This document shows, piece by piece, positions 34,603 to 43,115 of a stretch of 64,000 bases of DNA (the stretch's first letter is position 1; each line of letters starts with the position of its first letter). The position numbers were made by a program, and so were the translations under genes. Origin of the DNA: Frondihabitans sp. PhB188 (GTDB lineage Bacteria > Actinomycetota > Actinomycetes > Actinomycetales > Microbacteriaceae). Under the pieces are notes generated by a model that was given only the letters and a program-made list of their open reading frames with translations, did no database searches and was not told the origin of the DNA. The stretch lies in the NCBI RefSeq assembly GCF_003752365.1, contig NZ_RJUO01000005.1, positions 62,001 through 126,000 on the forward strand, given 5' to 3'.

Positions 34603-35711
34603 GAGGCGCTCCCGAGCGGCAGCGAGGCCACGAGAGTCGATCCGCTCCCCGGCGCGCTCCGTACCTCGAGCCGGCCGTCGGCGAGGCCGAGGCGCGCGCG
34701 CATCCCGGCCAGGCCGTAGCCGTCGGAGGAGCGCGCAGGATCGAACCCCGCCCCGTCGTCCCCGACCGTCAGGCGCACTTCGGCGCCCGCCCGGATCAGC
34801 CCGAGACGGGCCGACGCCGCCCCCGAGTGCTTCCTGACGTTGGCGAGCCCCTCCTGAGCACAGCGGAGTAGCACCACCTCGACGTCGCGGTCAAGACCCT
34901 CGACCCGATCGACGTCGAGGTCGACGTGGATCCCGGTCTCCCGCTCGAAGCGGCCGGCCAGACGCCGCAGCGCCGGCTCGACGCCTCCCCCGAGGTCGAC
35001 CGCCGAGGTCGAGGCGACGAGCGACCGGGCCTCCGTGAGGGCCTCCCGCGCGCTCTCCTCGAGGAGGGCCGCGGTGTCGCCGGCCACGTCGAGCGTGTCG
35101 GCGGCCAGCTCCCGCTTGAGCCGCTGCGTCAGGAGCACGACGCCCGTCAGGCTCTGCGCGATCGTGTCGTGGATCTCCCGGGCGAGGCGCTCCCGCTCGC
35201 CGGAGGCACCCGACTCGCGGCTGAGCGTGGCCAGCCGCACCTGCGCGAGCGTCAGCTCGTCGAGCAGCTTCTGGCGCTCCTCGCTGAGCTCGGCGAGCCG
35301 GGTGATCCAGACCCCGAGCGCGATGCTGCCGACGAGGCTGATGCCCTCGATGAGCACGGCCTGGGTCCAGTCGTCGGGCGCGGACCCGAGGCCCGTCGCC
35401 ATGGCCACCGCGATGACGACGGTCAGCAGCGCGTTCACCGCGACAGCGACGCGGACCCGATCGACCATCACCCAGATCAGAGGGCAGGCGATGGCCTGGA
35501 CGAAGGCCGTGCTCGGGTCGACGAACACCATGACGCCGGATGCCACGACGAGGATCGCCAGGAAGGCCGCCGCCGCTGTCGGCCGGGTGAAGCCGCGGCG
35601 TCCGAACGTGCACCAGGCGAGCGACAGCAGCGCGATGACGATCACGGCGACGATCCGGTCGGCGTCCCCCGCGACGAGGTTGATGACGCAGATGGAGGCG
35701 ATCAGGGCCAT
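34599..35711 (-). CDS. NarL-type sensor histidine kinase (start probably frameshifted)
   Basis: 370 aa as read from the ATG at 35711. The N-terminal half has five to six transmembrane helices. HisKA_3 reads ERERLAREIHDTIAQSLTGVVLLTQ with the phospho-accepting His, and the HATPase domain has VGDDGAGFDP and GYGLAGMRARL. The reading frame continues upstream without a start as ARWWDLFFGAT, typical of such kinases, and a GTG overlapping the permease stop (GTGA, 35767-35769) leads to RERLS in a different frame: one extra base near 35742 separates them. Confidence 0.88.
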   Translation of the reverse strand: MALIASICVINLVAGDADRIVAVIVIALLSLAWCTFGRRGFTRPTAAAAFLAILVVASGVMVFVDPSTAFVQAIACPLIWVMVDRVRVAVAVNALLTVVIAVAMATGLGSAPDDWTQAVLIEGISLVGSIALGVWITRLAELSEERQKLLDELTLAQVRLATLSRESGASGERERLAREIHDTIAQSLTGVVLLTQRLKRELAADTLDVAGDTAALLEESAREALTEARSLVASTSAVDLGGGVEPALRRLAGRFERETGIHVDLDVDRVEGLDRDVEVVLLRCAQEGLANVRKHSGAASARLGLIRAGAEVRLTVGDDGAGFDPARSSDGYGLAGMRARLGLADGRLEVRSAPGSGSTLVASLPLGSAS

Positions 35712-35765
35712 CGTCGCCCCGAAGAAGAGGTCCCACCACCGTGCTCAGCCTCTCACGCGACGCGG

Positions 35766-36578
35766 TCACGAGTCCTTGCGGATCCACCGGAACGTGAGGC
35801 GGGCGGCCACGACGCCGACCACGAGCCAGACGCCGAGCACGGCGGCAGTTCCTGCGGCATCCCAGGATCCCCCGGGCTCGAGCGTCTCGAACGTGGAGGG
35901 GAGGAACACGCTGCGCATCCCCTGCGCCAGCCACTTGAGCGGGAACACCGATGCGAAGCTCTGGAGCCACGAGGGCAGCTGGCTGAACGAGAGGTAGACG
36001 CCGCTGATGAACTGCAGCACGAGCACCATGGGCACGATCACCGCGGTGGCGCTCTTGCCGGTCCGCGGCACCCGCGAGAGCGCGATGCCGAGAACCGCCG
36101 ACGTGGTGATGCCGAGCAGGTAGACCCAGACGAACGTGAGCCACTTCGAGGCGTCCGCAGGCAGAGCCACCTGGAAGGCGATCCGCGCGACCAGGAGCAG
36201 CAGCACGATCTGCAGGGCCGAGGTCGCAAGCACCTGCAGGAACTTCCCCACGAAGTACGACAGCACCGGGAGCGGGGTCCCGGCCAGGCGCTTGAGCGTC
36301 CCGTCGCCGCGCTCGACCGCGATGTCGACTGCGAGGTTCTGAACCCCCGACAGCAGGATCCCCGCGGCGATCATCCCCGGCAGGTAGAACGCCGCCGCGG
36401 TGATCCCGCCGGAGCCGTCCGGCTTCGTGCCGAAGTTGCCGGCCGAGCTGAACGCGACCGAGAAGATCGTGAGCATGACGACCGGGAAGAGGAAGGTGAA
36501 GAAGACGGTGTCGCCCTGTCGGAAGTAGACGGCCGTCTCGAAGCGGGCGCGGCGGAGGCCGAGAGCGAGGGCGTTCAC
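35766..36578 (-). CDS. ABC-2-type transporter permease
   Basis: 270 aa, six transmembrane helices: a basic N-terminus, a first helix after YFRQGDTVFFTFLFPVVML, the amphipathic segment VERGDGTLKRLAGTPLPVLSYF conserved in ABC-2 permeases, and a final helix ending RWIRKDS. Partner of the ATPase encoded just upstream (ATGA overlap at 36575-36578). Likely exports a drug, lipid or peptide. Confidence 0.9.
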   Translation of the reverse strand: MNALALGLRRARFETAVYFRQGDTVFFTFLFPVVMLTIFSVAFSSAGNFGTKPDGSGGITAAAFYLPGMIAAGILLSGVQNLAVDIAVERGDGTLKRLAGTPLPVLSYFVGKFLQVLATSALQIVLLLLVARIAFQVALPADASKWLTFVWVYLLGITTSAVLGIALSRVPRTGKSATAVIVPMVLVLQFISGVYLSFSQLPSWLQSFASVFPLKWLAQGMRSVFLPSTFETLEPGGSWDAAGTAAVLGVWLVVGVVAARLTFRWIRKDS

Positions 36579-37453
36579 GCGAGCACTCCCGTCGGCGTCG
36601 CGGTGCTGTCGTGCTTCGCGACGAGGTCGAGGTAGACGTCTTCGAGGCTCGGGCGGATGACCTCGAGCGACCGGACCTCGCCGCCCGTCGACCGGTGCAG
36701 CTCGGCGACCAGGGCCGTCGGCTCGGTCGTGCGCTGCTCACGCTGGCCCGCGGCGTCGACCCATCGGACGACGGGGATCCGCGAATCCTGCCCCCCGATC
36801 TCGTCGACGGGCCCGAGGGCCACCAGCCTGCCGCCGACGACCACCCCGGCCCGGTCGCCGAGCTGCGCCGCCTCGTCGAGGTAGTGCGTCGTGAGCAGGA
36901 TGGTCGTGCCCTCGCGCTTGAGGAGGCGGATGAGGCTCCAGAACTCGTGCCGCGCCTCGGGGTCGAACCCCGTCGTCGGCTCGTCGAGGAAGAGCAGCTC
37001 GGGCCGGCCGATCACGCCGAGGGCCACGTCGACCCGGCGGCGCTGGCCGCCCGAGAGGGCCCTGATCCGCGTCCCCGCCTTCTCGGTGAGGCCGACCGCG
37101 GCGATCGTCTCGTCGACGTCGCGCGGGTTCGGGTAGAAGGTGGCGAAGTGCGCGATCAGCTCGCGCACGCCGACGTTGCCGCTCTCGCCGCTCGACTGCA
37201 GCACCATGCCGATGCGCCCCCGCCAGTCGCGGCCCGCCCGGCCCGGGTCCTGTCCGAGCACGGTCACGTCGCCGGAGGTGCGGTCGCGATACCCCTCGAG
37301 GATCTCGATGGTGGTGCTCTTGCCGGCGCCGTTGGGTCCGAGTAGGGCGAACGTCTCGCCCCGTCCGATGTCGAAGGAGATGCCGTCGACGGCGTCGAAG
37401 GCGCCGTAGGTCTTGCGCAGGTCTCGCACGCTGACGTGCTCGGTTTCGCTCAT
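36575..37453 (-). CDS. ABC-2 exporter ATP-binding protein
   Basis: 292 aa from the ATG at 37453. Walker A LGPNGAGKST (about residues 37-46), Q-loop VLQSSG, signature ALSGGQRRRVDVALG, Walker B LLFLDEPTTGFDP and H-loop LTTHYLDEA, the DrrA/NatA pattern. The C-terminal 80 residues form the regulatory extension. First gene of the operon ATPase-permease-kinase-regulator; all four overlap or abut. Confidence 0.93.
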   Translation of the reverse strand: MSETEHVSVRDLRKTYGAFDAVDGISFDIGRGETFALLGPNGAGKSTTIEILEGYRDRTSGDVTVLGQDPGRAGRDWRGRIGMVLQSSGESGNVGVRELIAHFATFYPNPRDVDETIAAVGLTEKAGTRIRALSGGQRRRVDVALGVIGRPELLFLDEPTTGFDPEARHEFWSLIRLLKREGTTILLTTHYLDEAAQLGDRAGVVVGGRLVALGPVDEIGGQDSRIPVVRWVDAAGQREQRTTEPTALVAELHRSTGGEVRSLEVIRPSLEDVYLDLVAKHDSTATPTGVLA

Positions 37454-37554
37454 GAGACCACACTGGCCGACCCCGTCGCCTGCCGGACCAGCCGATCGGC
37501 CAGACCCGGCGTCAACCGATCGGTGGATGCGGGTCAGGGTCGTGCGGCCCGCCC

Positions 37555-38763
37555 TCAGCGGGCGATCTTGCCGGTCTGCTCTCGGATGAGGTCGCGCATC
37601 CGAGCCGGCTGATCGTCGGGCAGGTCTGCCCACGCGGTGTCGGCCCGGTCGGCGACCGCCTGGTAGATGACCCGTACCTCTTCGACGACGCGATCCTGAT
37701 CGAGGCCGCTCGTGCGGGCGAGTTTCGCCCAGTGGTCGATGCTGACCTCCTGCGAGAAGTCGGCGCCGCTGACCCTCATGGCGAGGGTCTGGTCGTAGGA
37801 GGGCCACAACCGTGTCGGCAGGGAGTCGTAGATCGGGGCGAGGCTGATGCTCCCGGGGCGCAGCAGCACCGAGTAGTTCTTGGCGTGCGCGTCGGCATTG
37901 CCGATGGCGGAGTTGAACGCCATCTGGCGGACGAAGTCGTACCCGGAGCGCAGGTCGGCGTCATGGGCGGCGAGCAGTTCGATGACCTGTCTCGCCGTCA
38001 CGTCGTACTTTTCGGAGGTGTCCTTGCCGAGGGCCTGTGCCATGTCTTCGACGTGGACGCGACGCGCGATGGAGTCAGCGCCGGTCACCCGATCGAAGCG
38101 CTCGACGATGTACGCCTGCTCCCCCGCGATGGTGAGGATGGACGCCCTCGGGGCGGCGATGCCGACAAGGCCTGCGAGAGCGATCGCTGCGACTTCGGCC
38201 TCTTCCGCACCGACGTTGACGTTCGCAGCGGGCTTGACGATGTGCGTTGACGGGATCGCGGCGTTCGACCAATACCAGTCGCCGTCGATGTCGGCGAGGG
38301 CGAACTTCGGCTGCGAGCCGGCGAGGGAGAACCGGGCCGGCTCTGCGCTGTCGTACCAGCGGTCGGTATCGAGGTGGAGGGTACGGATGCGGAAGGCGAT
38401 CGCATCGTCTTCGGCCGGGTCGAGGTCGCCGATCGCGGCCTCCGGCGTCTCGTCGCCCGGCGGAAGCACGAGGCCGCCGGCGAGGTCGCCTCCGACTGCG
38501 GCGAGCAGATCGAACGTGCCGGTGGACGCGGCGTGGGTGACGCTCTTCATCCATTCGCGGGCGGCTTGGCGGTCCGGGAGAAGGTTGCCGAGGAACCTTC
38601 CTGCCGCCTTCCTGGTCGCGGCCCCGTCACGAGGCAGCGACAGCGATATGGGAGTCTGCGGTGCATTGTCGTCGTAGAGGAACGTGATGCTCCCGGCCCG
38701 CTCGTCCTCGATGAACTCTCCGGCGTAGACGCCCTCCAGCCACGCAGACAGGCGGCGGGTCAC
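37555..38763 (-). CDS. hipA: HipA-family serine/threonine kinase toxin
   Basis: 402 aa with a GTG start. N-terminal couple domain with FLYDDNAPQTPISLSLP and RFLGNLLPD. The kinase core has the Gly-rich/autophosphorylation segment FSLAGSQPKFALA, the catalytic GNADAHAKNYSVLL and the metal-binding APIYDSLPT. E. coli HipA phosphorylates GltX and induces persistence; the same role is inferred. The GTG overlaps the antitoxin TGA (GTGA). Third codon positions are more A/T-rich than in neighbours (tat, tca, gaa, ctt are frequent), suggesting acquisition. Confidence 0.9.
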   Translation of the reverse strand: MTRRLSAWLEGVYAGEFIEDERAGSITFLYDDNAPQTPISLSLPRDGAATRKAAGRFLGNLLPDRQAAREWMKSVTHAASTGTFDLLAAVGGDLAGGLVLPPGDETPEAAIGDLDPAEDDAIAFRIRTLHLDTDRWYDSAEPARFSLAGSQPKFALADIDGDWYWSNAAIPSTHIVKPAANVNVGAEEAEVAAIALAGLVGIAAPRASILTIAGEQAYIVERFDRVTGADSIARRVHVEDMAQALGKDTSEKYDVTARQVIELLAAHDADLRSGYDFVRQMAFNSAIGNADAHAKNYSVLLRPGSISLAPIYDSLPTRLWPSYDQTLAMRVSGADFSQEVSIDHWAKLARTSGLDQDRVVEEVRVIYQAVADRADTAWADLPDDQPARMRDLIREQTGKIAR

Positions 38764-39401
38764 GGTGTCGGCCGAACGGTCACCGGCGGCAGCGCGAGCG
38801 GCTGCACGCCGAGGGCGCGGAGGGCGGCACGGGTCGAGCCGATGCGGACGCCGGGCTTTCCCTTCTCCAAATCGATGATGTCGCGGGCTTCCACATCGGC
38901 GAGCGCGGCGAGGTCTCCGACGGTCCACTGGTGGATCGCTCGTTCGTCAGCGATAACGCGCGCGAGCCGGTCGCCGGTGTTGGCGAACTTCCGGCGGGGT
39001 TTGCGGACGAGGGCGACCACCCGGTCATCTCGCCGTTCGTGAGCCTGGCGGACGATGACTTCTCCGGGGGTGAACCCGGCGGGCACCTGGTCGCGAAACC
39101 AGGAGCGGAGCAGATCGGCGGGGTTGTCCGCCCGGCGCAGCTGGCCGAGGTGCTTCGCCACGCGAACGCGATCGGGTCCGGTGAGTCCGTCGAGGCTCTG
39201 CGCTCTGAGCGCGCGGATCATATGAGCACGCATCGCCGTTCCCATCGACCGCGGGGCGGCTGGGCGGGCGGGCCGGTCTTCTGAGTCGATGACCCAGGTC
39301 TTGCCGCGCCGGTGGGCTGGGATCACACCCTGGCTGGCGAGCGTTCGCACGCGTCGGGCACTGATGCCATGCGCAGCAGCGTACTGCTCCGTCGTCGTCA
39401 T
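38760..39401 (-). CDS. hipB: HipB-type antitoxin with two DNA-binding domains
   Basis: 213 aa, more than twice the usual HipB (about 70-100). Residues 1-42 look like a MerR/excisionase winged helix (EQYAAAHGISARRVRTLASQGVIPAHRRGKTWVID). A basic helical middle follows (about 50-140). Residues about 150-202 are an XRE helix-turn-helix of the HipB kind (IHQWTVGDLAALADVEARDIIDLEKGKPGVRIGS). It overlaps hipA by GTGA. Expected to bind the operon promoter and neutralise HipA. Confidence 0.82.
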   Translation of the reverse strand: MTTTEQYAAAHGISARRVRTLASQGVIPAHRRGKTWVIDSEDRPARPAAPRSMGTAMRAHMIRALRAQSLDGLTGPDRVRVAKHLGQLRRADNPADLLRSWFRDQVPAGFTPGEVIVRQAHERRDDRVVALVRKPRRKFANTGDRLARVIADERAIHQWTVGDLAALADVEARDIIDLEKGKPGVRIGSTRAALRALGVQPLALPPVTVRPTP

Positions 39402-39443
39402 GCCCCGACTCTACGCCTGCGGAACAAGAAGTGCACTCACGTA

Positions 39444-40793
39444 TCAGGGGGTCAGACCCGCCCCGCAGCGGTAGAGGGCGGTCGCGAGGCCGTCGACGGC
39501 CTGGCGCGCGGTCGCGGGGTCGGTTCCCGCGGGCACGCGTTCGGCCCAGATGGTGAAGGCGACGCGGTGGCCGGCGCGGGGGTCGGCGATCGCGGTCAGG
39601 CCGTACATGTCATCGAGCGTGCCGGTCTTGCCTCGGATCCTGCCCGCCGCTTCCCGGTTCGACGTCTGGAAGCGGCCGTTCTCGGCGAGGGTTCCCGTTC
39701 GACCGGCGACCGACAGCCCGTCGTCAACGGGTCCGAGCCCGTGGTCGCGCCGGGCGACCTGCACCATCAGGCGCGTCATGGCCGTCGCGGTCACGGCGTC
39801 GTCCGAGCTCAGCCCGGACGCGTCTGCCAGCCGGAGCCCGTCGGCCGAGACGCCCAGCCGGTCGAGCGAGCCTCCGGTGCCGCCCTGGATGCCGTCGAAC
39901 GTCGACCCCGTCCCCGCGTTCACGGCCACAAGGCGCCCCAGAGTCTCGGCCAGAGTGTCGTCGGAGTGCGTCAGCGTGTAGCGCGCGAGCTCCGCCACCG
40001 GAGCCGACTCGACGGACGCCAGCTTCGTCGCACCGGCCGGGGCCGTGACCAGCGCAGGATCGACCCGGACGGAGCCGCCGAGCAGCGGCGCGAACGCGTC
40101 CGCCGCTCGCATCACGGCGGCGTCGCCCCGCTTCGAGTACTCGTTCGTCGGGTCGTCCCGGTCGCCGTCGACCATGAGCGCCGTGATGTTGGACACCGAG
40201 CCGGTCGTCCGCGCCGAGTCGCTCCAGGTCGGAAGCCACGCCGGCCCGCCGAACAGGCTCGAGTCCACTTCGAGCGTCGTGATCGGCACGTCGGCGAGCC
40301 GCGGATCGGCCTGGCGAGCCGCGAGGGTCTCCGCCGCGAGCGCGTCGAGGTGCGGCGCCTGCGGGTAGACCGACGACTGCCCGCTGGGCAGGCGCGAGAG
40401 GGTCGGGTCGCCGCCCCCGACGAGGATGACCGCGCCGGGGTCGGCGCCCTGCAGCACCCGGGTGGTCAGGCGCGTGTCGGCTCCGAGCGTCGTGACGGCG
40501 GCGGCCATCGTGAGCACCTTCATCGTGCTGCCCGTGGCGGCCGGCTCGTCGGCGCGGATTCCCGCCAGCGACCGGTCGGTGTCGACGTCTCGGACGGCCA
40601 GGTGGAGTGTTCCGGCGCTCCAGCCGCGCGTGAGCTGGGCGACGCTGCATCCGGGCCTGACCGAGGGGATCGCCGAGGCGTCGGCAGGGTCGAAGGGGTT
40701 CTTGAGGAGTCCGCTCGCGAGTCCGGCCGCGACGACTGCAGTCGCCGTGACGGCGGCGGCGGCGACACGGCGGCGCGATCTCTTCGTCTTCAT
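39444..40793 (-). CDS. dacB: PBP4-type D-alanyl-D-alanine carboxypeptidase (peptidase S13)
   Basis: 449 aa. N-terminal basic region and one hydrophobic helix (residues 10-30) act as signal or anchor. S13 motifs: SxxK is S89-T-M-K92, KTG is 389-391 in IRGKTGTLD. The second motif, normally SxN, reads S277-D-D279, so the conserved Asn is Asp. Domain order and length fit DacB/PBP4. Acts outside the membrane to trim or cleave peptidoglycan peptides. Monocistronic. Confidence 0.88.
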   Translation of the reverse strand: MKTKRSRRRVAAAAVTATAVVAAGLASGLLKNPFDPADASAIPSVRPGCSVAQLTRGWSAGTLHLAVRDVDTDRSLAGIRADEPAATGSTMKVLTMAAAVTTLGADTRLTTRVLQGADPGAVILVGGGDPTLSRLPSGQSSVYPQAPHLDALAAETLAARQADPRLADVPITTLEVDSSLFGGPAWLPTWSDSARTTGSVSNITALMVDGDRDDPTNEYSKRGDAAVMRAADAFAPLLGGSVRVDPALVTAPAGATKLASVESAPVAELARYTLTHSDDTLAETLGRLVAVNAGTGSTFDGIQGGTGGSLDRLGVSADGLRLADASGLSSDDAVTATAMTRLMVQVARRDHGLGPVDDGLSVAGRTGTLAENGRFQTSNREAAGRIRGKTGTLDDMYGLTAIADPRAGHRVAFTIWAERVPAGTDPATARQAVDGLATALYRCGAGLTP

Positions 40794-40939
40794 ACCTCGA
40801 CGCTACGAAGCCGCCACGCGCCGCACCTCCCCCGCGCGACCGGTACGACCGGGCCTCGAGGCGGAGATCCGCGCGGCGACGAGCTCGTCGCGCACCGGCC
40901 TCACGACCGCGAACAGCCCTCGGACGTGGACCGGCGGCA

Positions 40940-42358
40940 TCAGGAGGCGACCGGCTCGGCCGCGGCTGGGGACGCCGTGGCCTCATCTGCCGAGGCCGGT
41001 GAGTCCGGCTTCCCCGGCAGGATCACGGCGACGATCATGCCGAGCGCCGTGAACCCGATCGCCCACCAGAACGCGTGCTGGAAGGCGGCCGCCGGGCTCG
41101 CGCTGCTGGACGCCTCTGCCAGGACGACAGCGAGCACGGCCGTTCCGAAGGCGCCGCCGAGCTGCTGCGCGAGACGGGTGATGGTGCTGCCGTGCGGGAT
41201 CTCCGCTCGGTCGAGCCCGGTGAATCCGACGGACATGATCGGGATCATCACGGCACCGAGACCGACCCCGCGGACGACGAGGACGATCAGGATCCCCACG
41301 GTGCTGGTCGACGCGTCGGCGAAGGCGAACGGGATGGTCGCGAGCAGCACGATCCCGAAGCCCAGGAGGGCGACGATCCTGGCTCCGATCCGGTCGGTCA
41401 GGCGACCGGCGAGCGTGCGACTGAGGAGGGAACCGACCCCCTGCGGGATCAACAGGAGTCCGGCGCCAAGGGCGTCGGTGCCGCGAAGATCTTGAAAAGA
41501 CAGGGGCAGCAGGAGCATGCCGCCGTAGAGAGCTGCGCCCATCAGGAACATCAGCCCGGAGGCGGCGGCCAGTGGCCGGTGACGGAAGAGCGCGACATCC
41601 ACGAGCGCGGCGCGACCGCGCCGGGACGCCCAGAGCGCGAAGGCGACGAGCAGCAGGATGCCGGCGGCCAGGGGAGCCCACACGTCGAATCGCGCGAAGC
41701 CGTCCGCCCGGCTCGCGTCGCTCAGCCCGAACAGCACGCCCACGACGGCCGGCGACAGCAGCACCAGGCCGACGACGTCGAGGCGGGCGTCGCGCGGCGG
41801 AATCTCGGCGGGGATGAACTTCCACGCCAGGACCAGCCCGGCCGCAGCGAAGGGCACGTTGACCCAGAACAGCCAGGGCCAGCTGCCGGCGCCGAGGATG
41901 AGACCGCCGATGACCGGGCCGAGAATCGGGCCGAGCGCTGTCGGGAGCGAGGCGATCGACATCAGCGAGCCCAGCGAACGCCCACCGGCGGCCTGCATGA
42001 GGAGCGTCGTCAACAGGGGCATCATGGCTCCGGCGCCGACGCCCTGTACCGCGCGGAACGCGATCAGGCTGTCGACGTTCCAGGCCAGCGAGCAGAGGAT
42101 GCTGCCGACGAGGAACACCACCAGTGCCGACATCCAGAGGCGCTTGCCGCCCAGGCGGTTCTGCAGCCAGCCGACGATCGGCACCGTGACGCCCATGGCC
42201 AGCAGGTAGGCGGTGCTGACCCACTGGATGGTGTCGACGCTGGCGTGCAGGTCGCCAGCGAGAGTGTGCAGGGCGACGCTGACGATCGTCGAGTCGAAGA
42301 GCGGTGCCATGACGCCGACGATCAGCGCTGTGGCGAGGCGGGTGAGGTTCTTGTCCAT
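40940..42358 (-). CDS. DHA2-family (14-TM) MFS exporter
   Basis: 472 aa from the ATG at 42358. Helix 1 carries PLFDSTIVSVALHTLA (motif D1), the loop 2-3 motif A is VGWLQNRLGGKRLW, and motif C is PTALGPILGPVIGGLILGAGSWPWLFWVNVPF. Ends in an Ala/Ser-rich cytoplasmic tail. Predicted proton-coupled drug exporter, divergent from and probably repressed by the TetR at 42425. Confidence 0.92.
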   Translation of the reverse strand: MDKNLTRLATALIVGVMAPLFDSTIVSVALHTLAGDLHASVDTIQWVSTAYLLAMGVTVPIVGWLQNRLGGKRLWMSALVVFLVGSILCSLAWNVDSLIAFRAVQGVGAGAMMPLLTTLLMQAAGGRSLGSLMSIASLPTALGPILGPVIGGLILGAGSWPWLFWVNVPFAAAGLVLAWKFIPAEIPPRDARLDVVGLVLLSPAVVGVLFGLSDASRADGFARFDVWAPLAAGILLLVAFALWASRRGRAALVDVALFRHRPLAAASGLMFLMGAALYGGMLLLPLSFQDLRGTDALGAGLLLIPQGVGSLLSRTLAGRLTDRIGARIVALLGFGIVLLATIPFAFADASTSTVGILIVLVVRGVGLGAVMIPIMSVGFTGLDRAEIPHGSTITRLAQQLGGAFGTAVLAVVLAEASSSASPAAAFQHAFWWAIGFTALGMIVAVILPGKPDSPASADEATASPAAAEPVAS

Positions 42359-42365
42359 GATGACC

Positions 42366-42421
42366 TTAGATACGGTGAAGTTTCTTAATGCCCTCACGGT
42401 ACGACGGCGCGATAAGATACG
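42366..42421. promoter_or_regulatory. Divergent control region with repeated (T/A)AGATACG
   Basis: TTAGATACG (42366-42374) and TAAGATACG (42413-42421) are direct repeats at the two ends of the 66-bp gap between exporter and TetR. They may be half-sites or -10 elements for the divergent promoters. Confidence 0.35.
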
Positions 42422-42424
42422 CAA

Positions 42425-43012
42425 GTGGATCTTGCCAAGACGCGCCGACGGGGCGCCGAACTCGAAGAGGCCCTGCTCGATTCCGCCTGGACGGAGCTCG
42501 AGCAGGTCGGCTTCAGCGCCTTCACCTACGACGGGGTCGCTTCGAGAGCAGGAACGTCGAAACCCGTCCTCTACCGGAGGTGGCCGGCGAAGGTCGACCT
42601 CGTCCTGGCCGCCCTCACGCACGGCGGGCTCTTCGCCCGCCGCGACCTGCCCGACACGGGGAGCCTGCGCGGCGACATCCTCGACGTCCTGCGCCGGTTC
42701 AACGCTGCGCGATCGGGCTTCATCGCAGCCATCACCGTCTACATGGCCGACATCAACGCCGAGACCGGGCTGTCACCGGCGCAGCTGCGCGACCGCCTCC
42801 TCGACGGGAGGATCGACACCGGACGCCAGCTCCTCGAGCGCGCCGCCGCACGCGGCGAGATCCCGACCCGCGACTGGTCGACGAGCGTCGCGTCGCTGCC
42901 GGCCGACCTGGTCCGACACGACCTCGTGATGACCCTGGCACCGATCCCCGACGCCCGCATCGTCGAGATCGTCGACGAGCTCTGGCTGCCTCTCGTCATG
43001 GAAGGGCGTTGA
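42425..43012 (+). CDS. TetR-family regulator of the DHA2 exporter
   Basis: 195 aa with a GTG start. HTH: FSAFTYDGVASRAGTSKPVLYRRWPAKVDLVLAAL (about residues 29-62), in the YRRW form. The C-terminal TetR_C_16-like domain contains RRDLPDTGSLRGDILDVLRRF and IVEIVDELWLPLV. Divergent from the exporter; a strong terminator follows at 43064. Confidence 0.9.
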   Translation: MDLAKTRRRGAELEEALLDSAWTELEQVGFSAFTYDGVASRAGTSKPVLYRRWPAKVDLVLAALTHGGLFARRDLPDTGSLRGDILDVLRRFNAARSGFIAAITVYMADINAETGLSPAQLRDRLLDGRIDTGRQLLERAAARGEIPTRDWSTSVASLPADLVRHDLVMTLAPIPDARIVEIVDELWLPLVMEGR

Positions 43013-43063
43013 AGCGCCCCTCCCGAGAAGAGACCGCACTCCTCATCGAGGCCTGCGAGACGA

Positions 43064-43094
43064 CGACGCCCCCTGCCAGTGGCAGGGGGCGTCG
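43064..43094. terminator. Bidirectional hairpin terminator
   Basis: A perfect 14-bp stem (CGACGCCCCCTGCC with its complement) and a 3-nt loop lie between the convergent TetR and isomerase genes. Confidence 0.8.
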
Positions 43095-43115
43095 CGATCG
43101 CGGCGAGGCGTCCGA

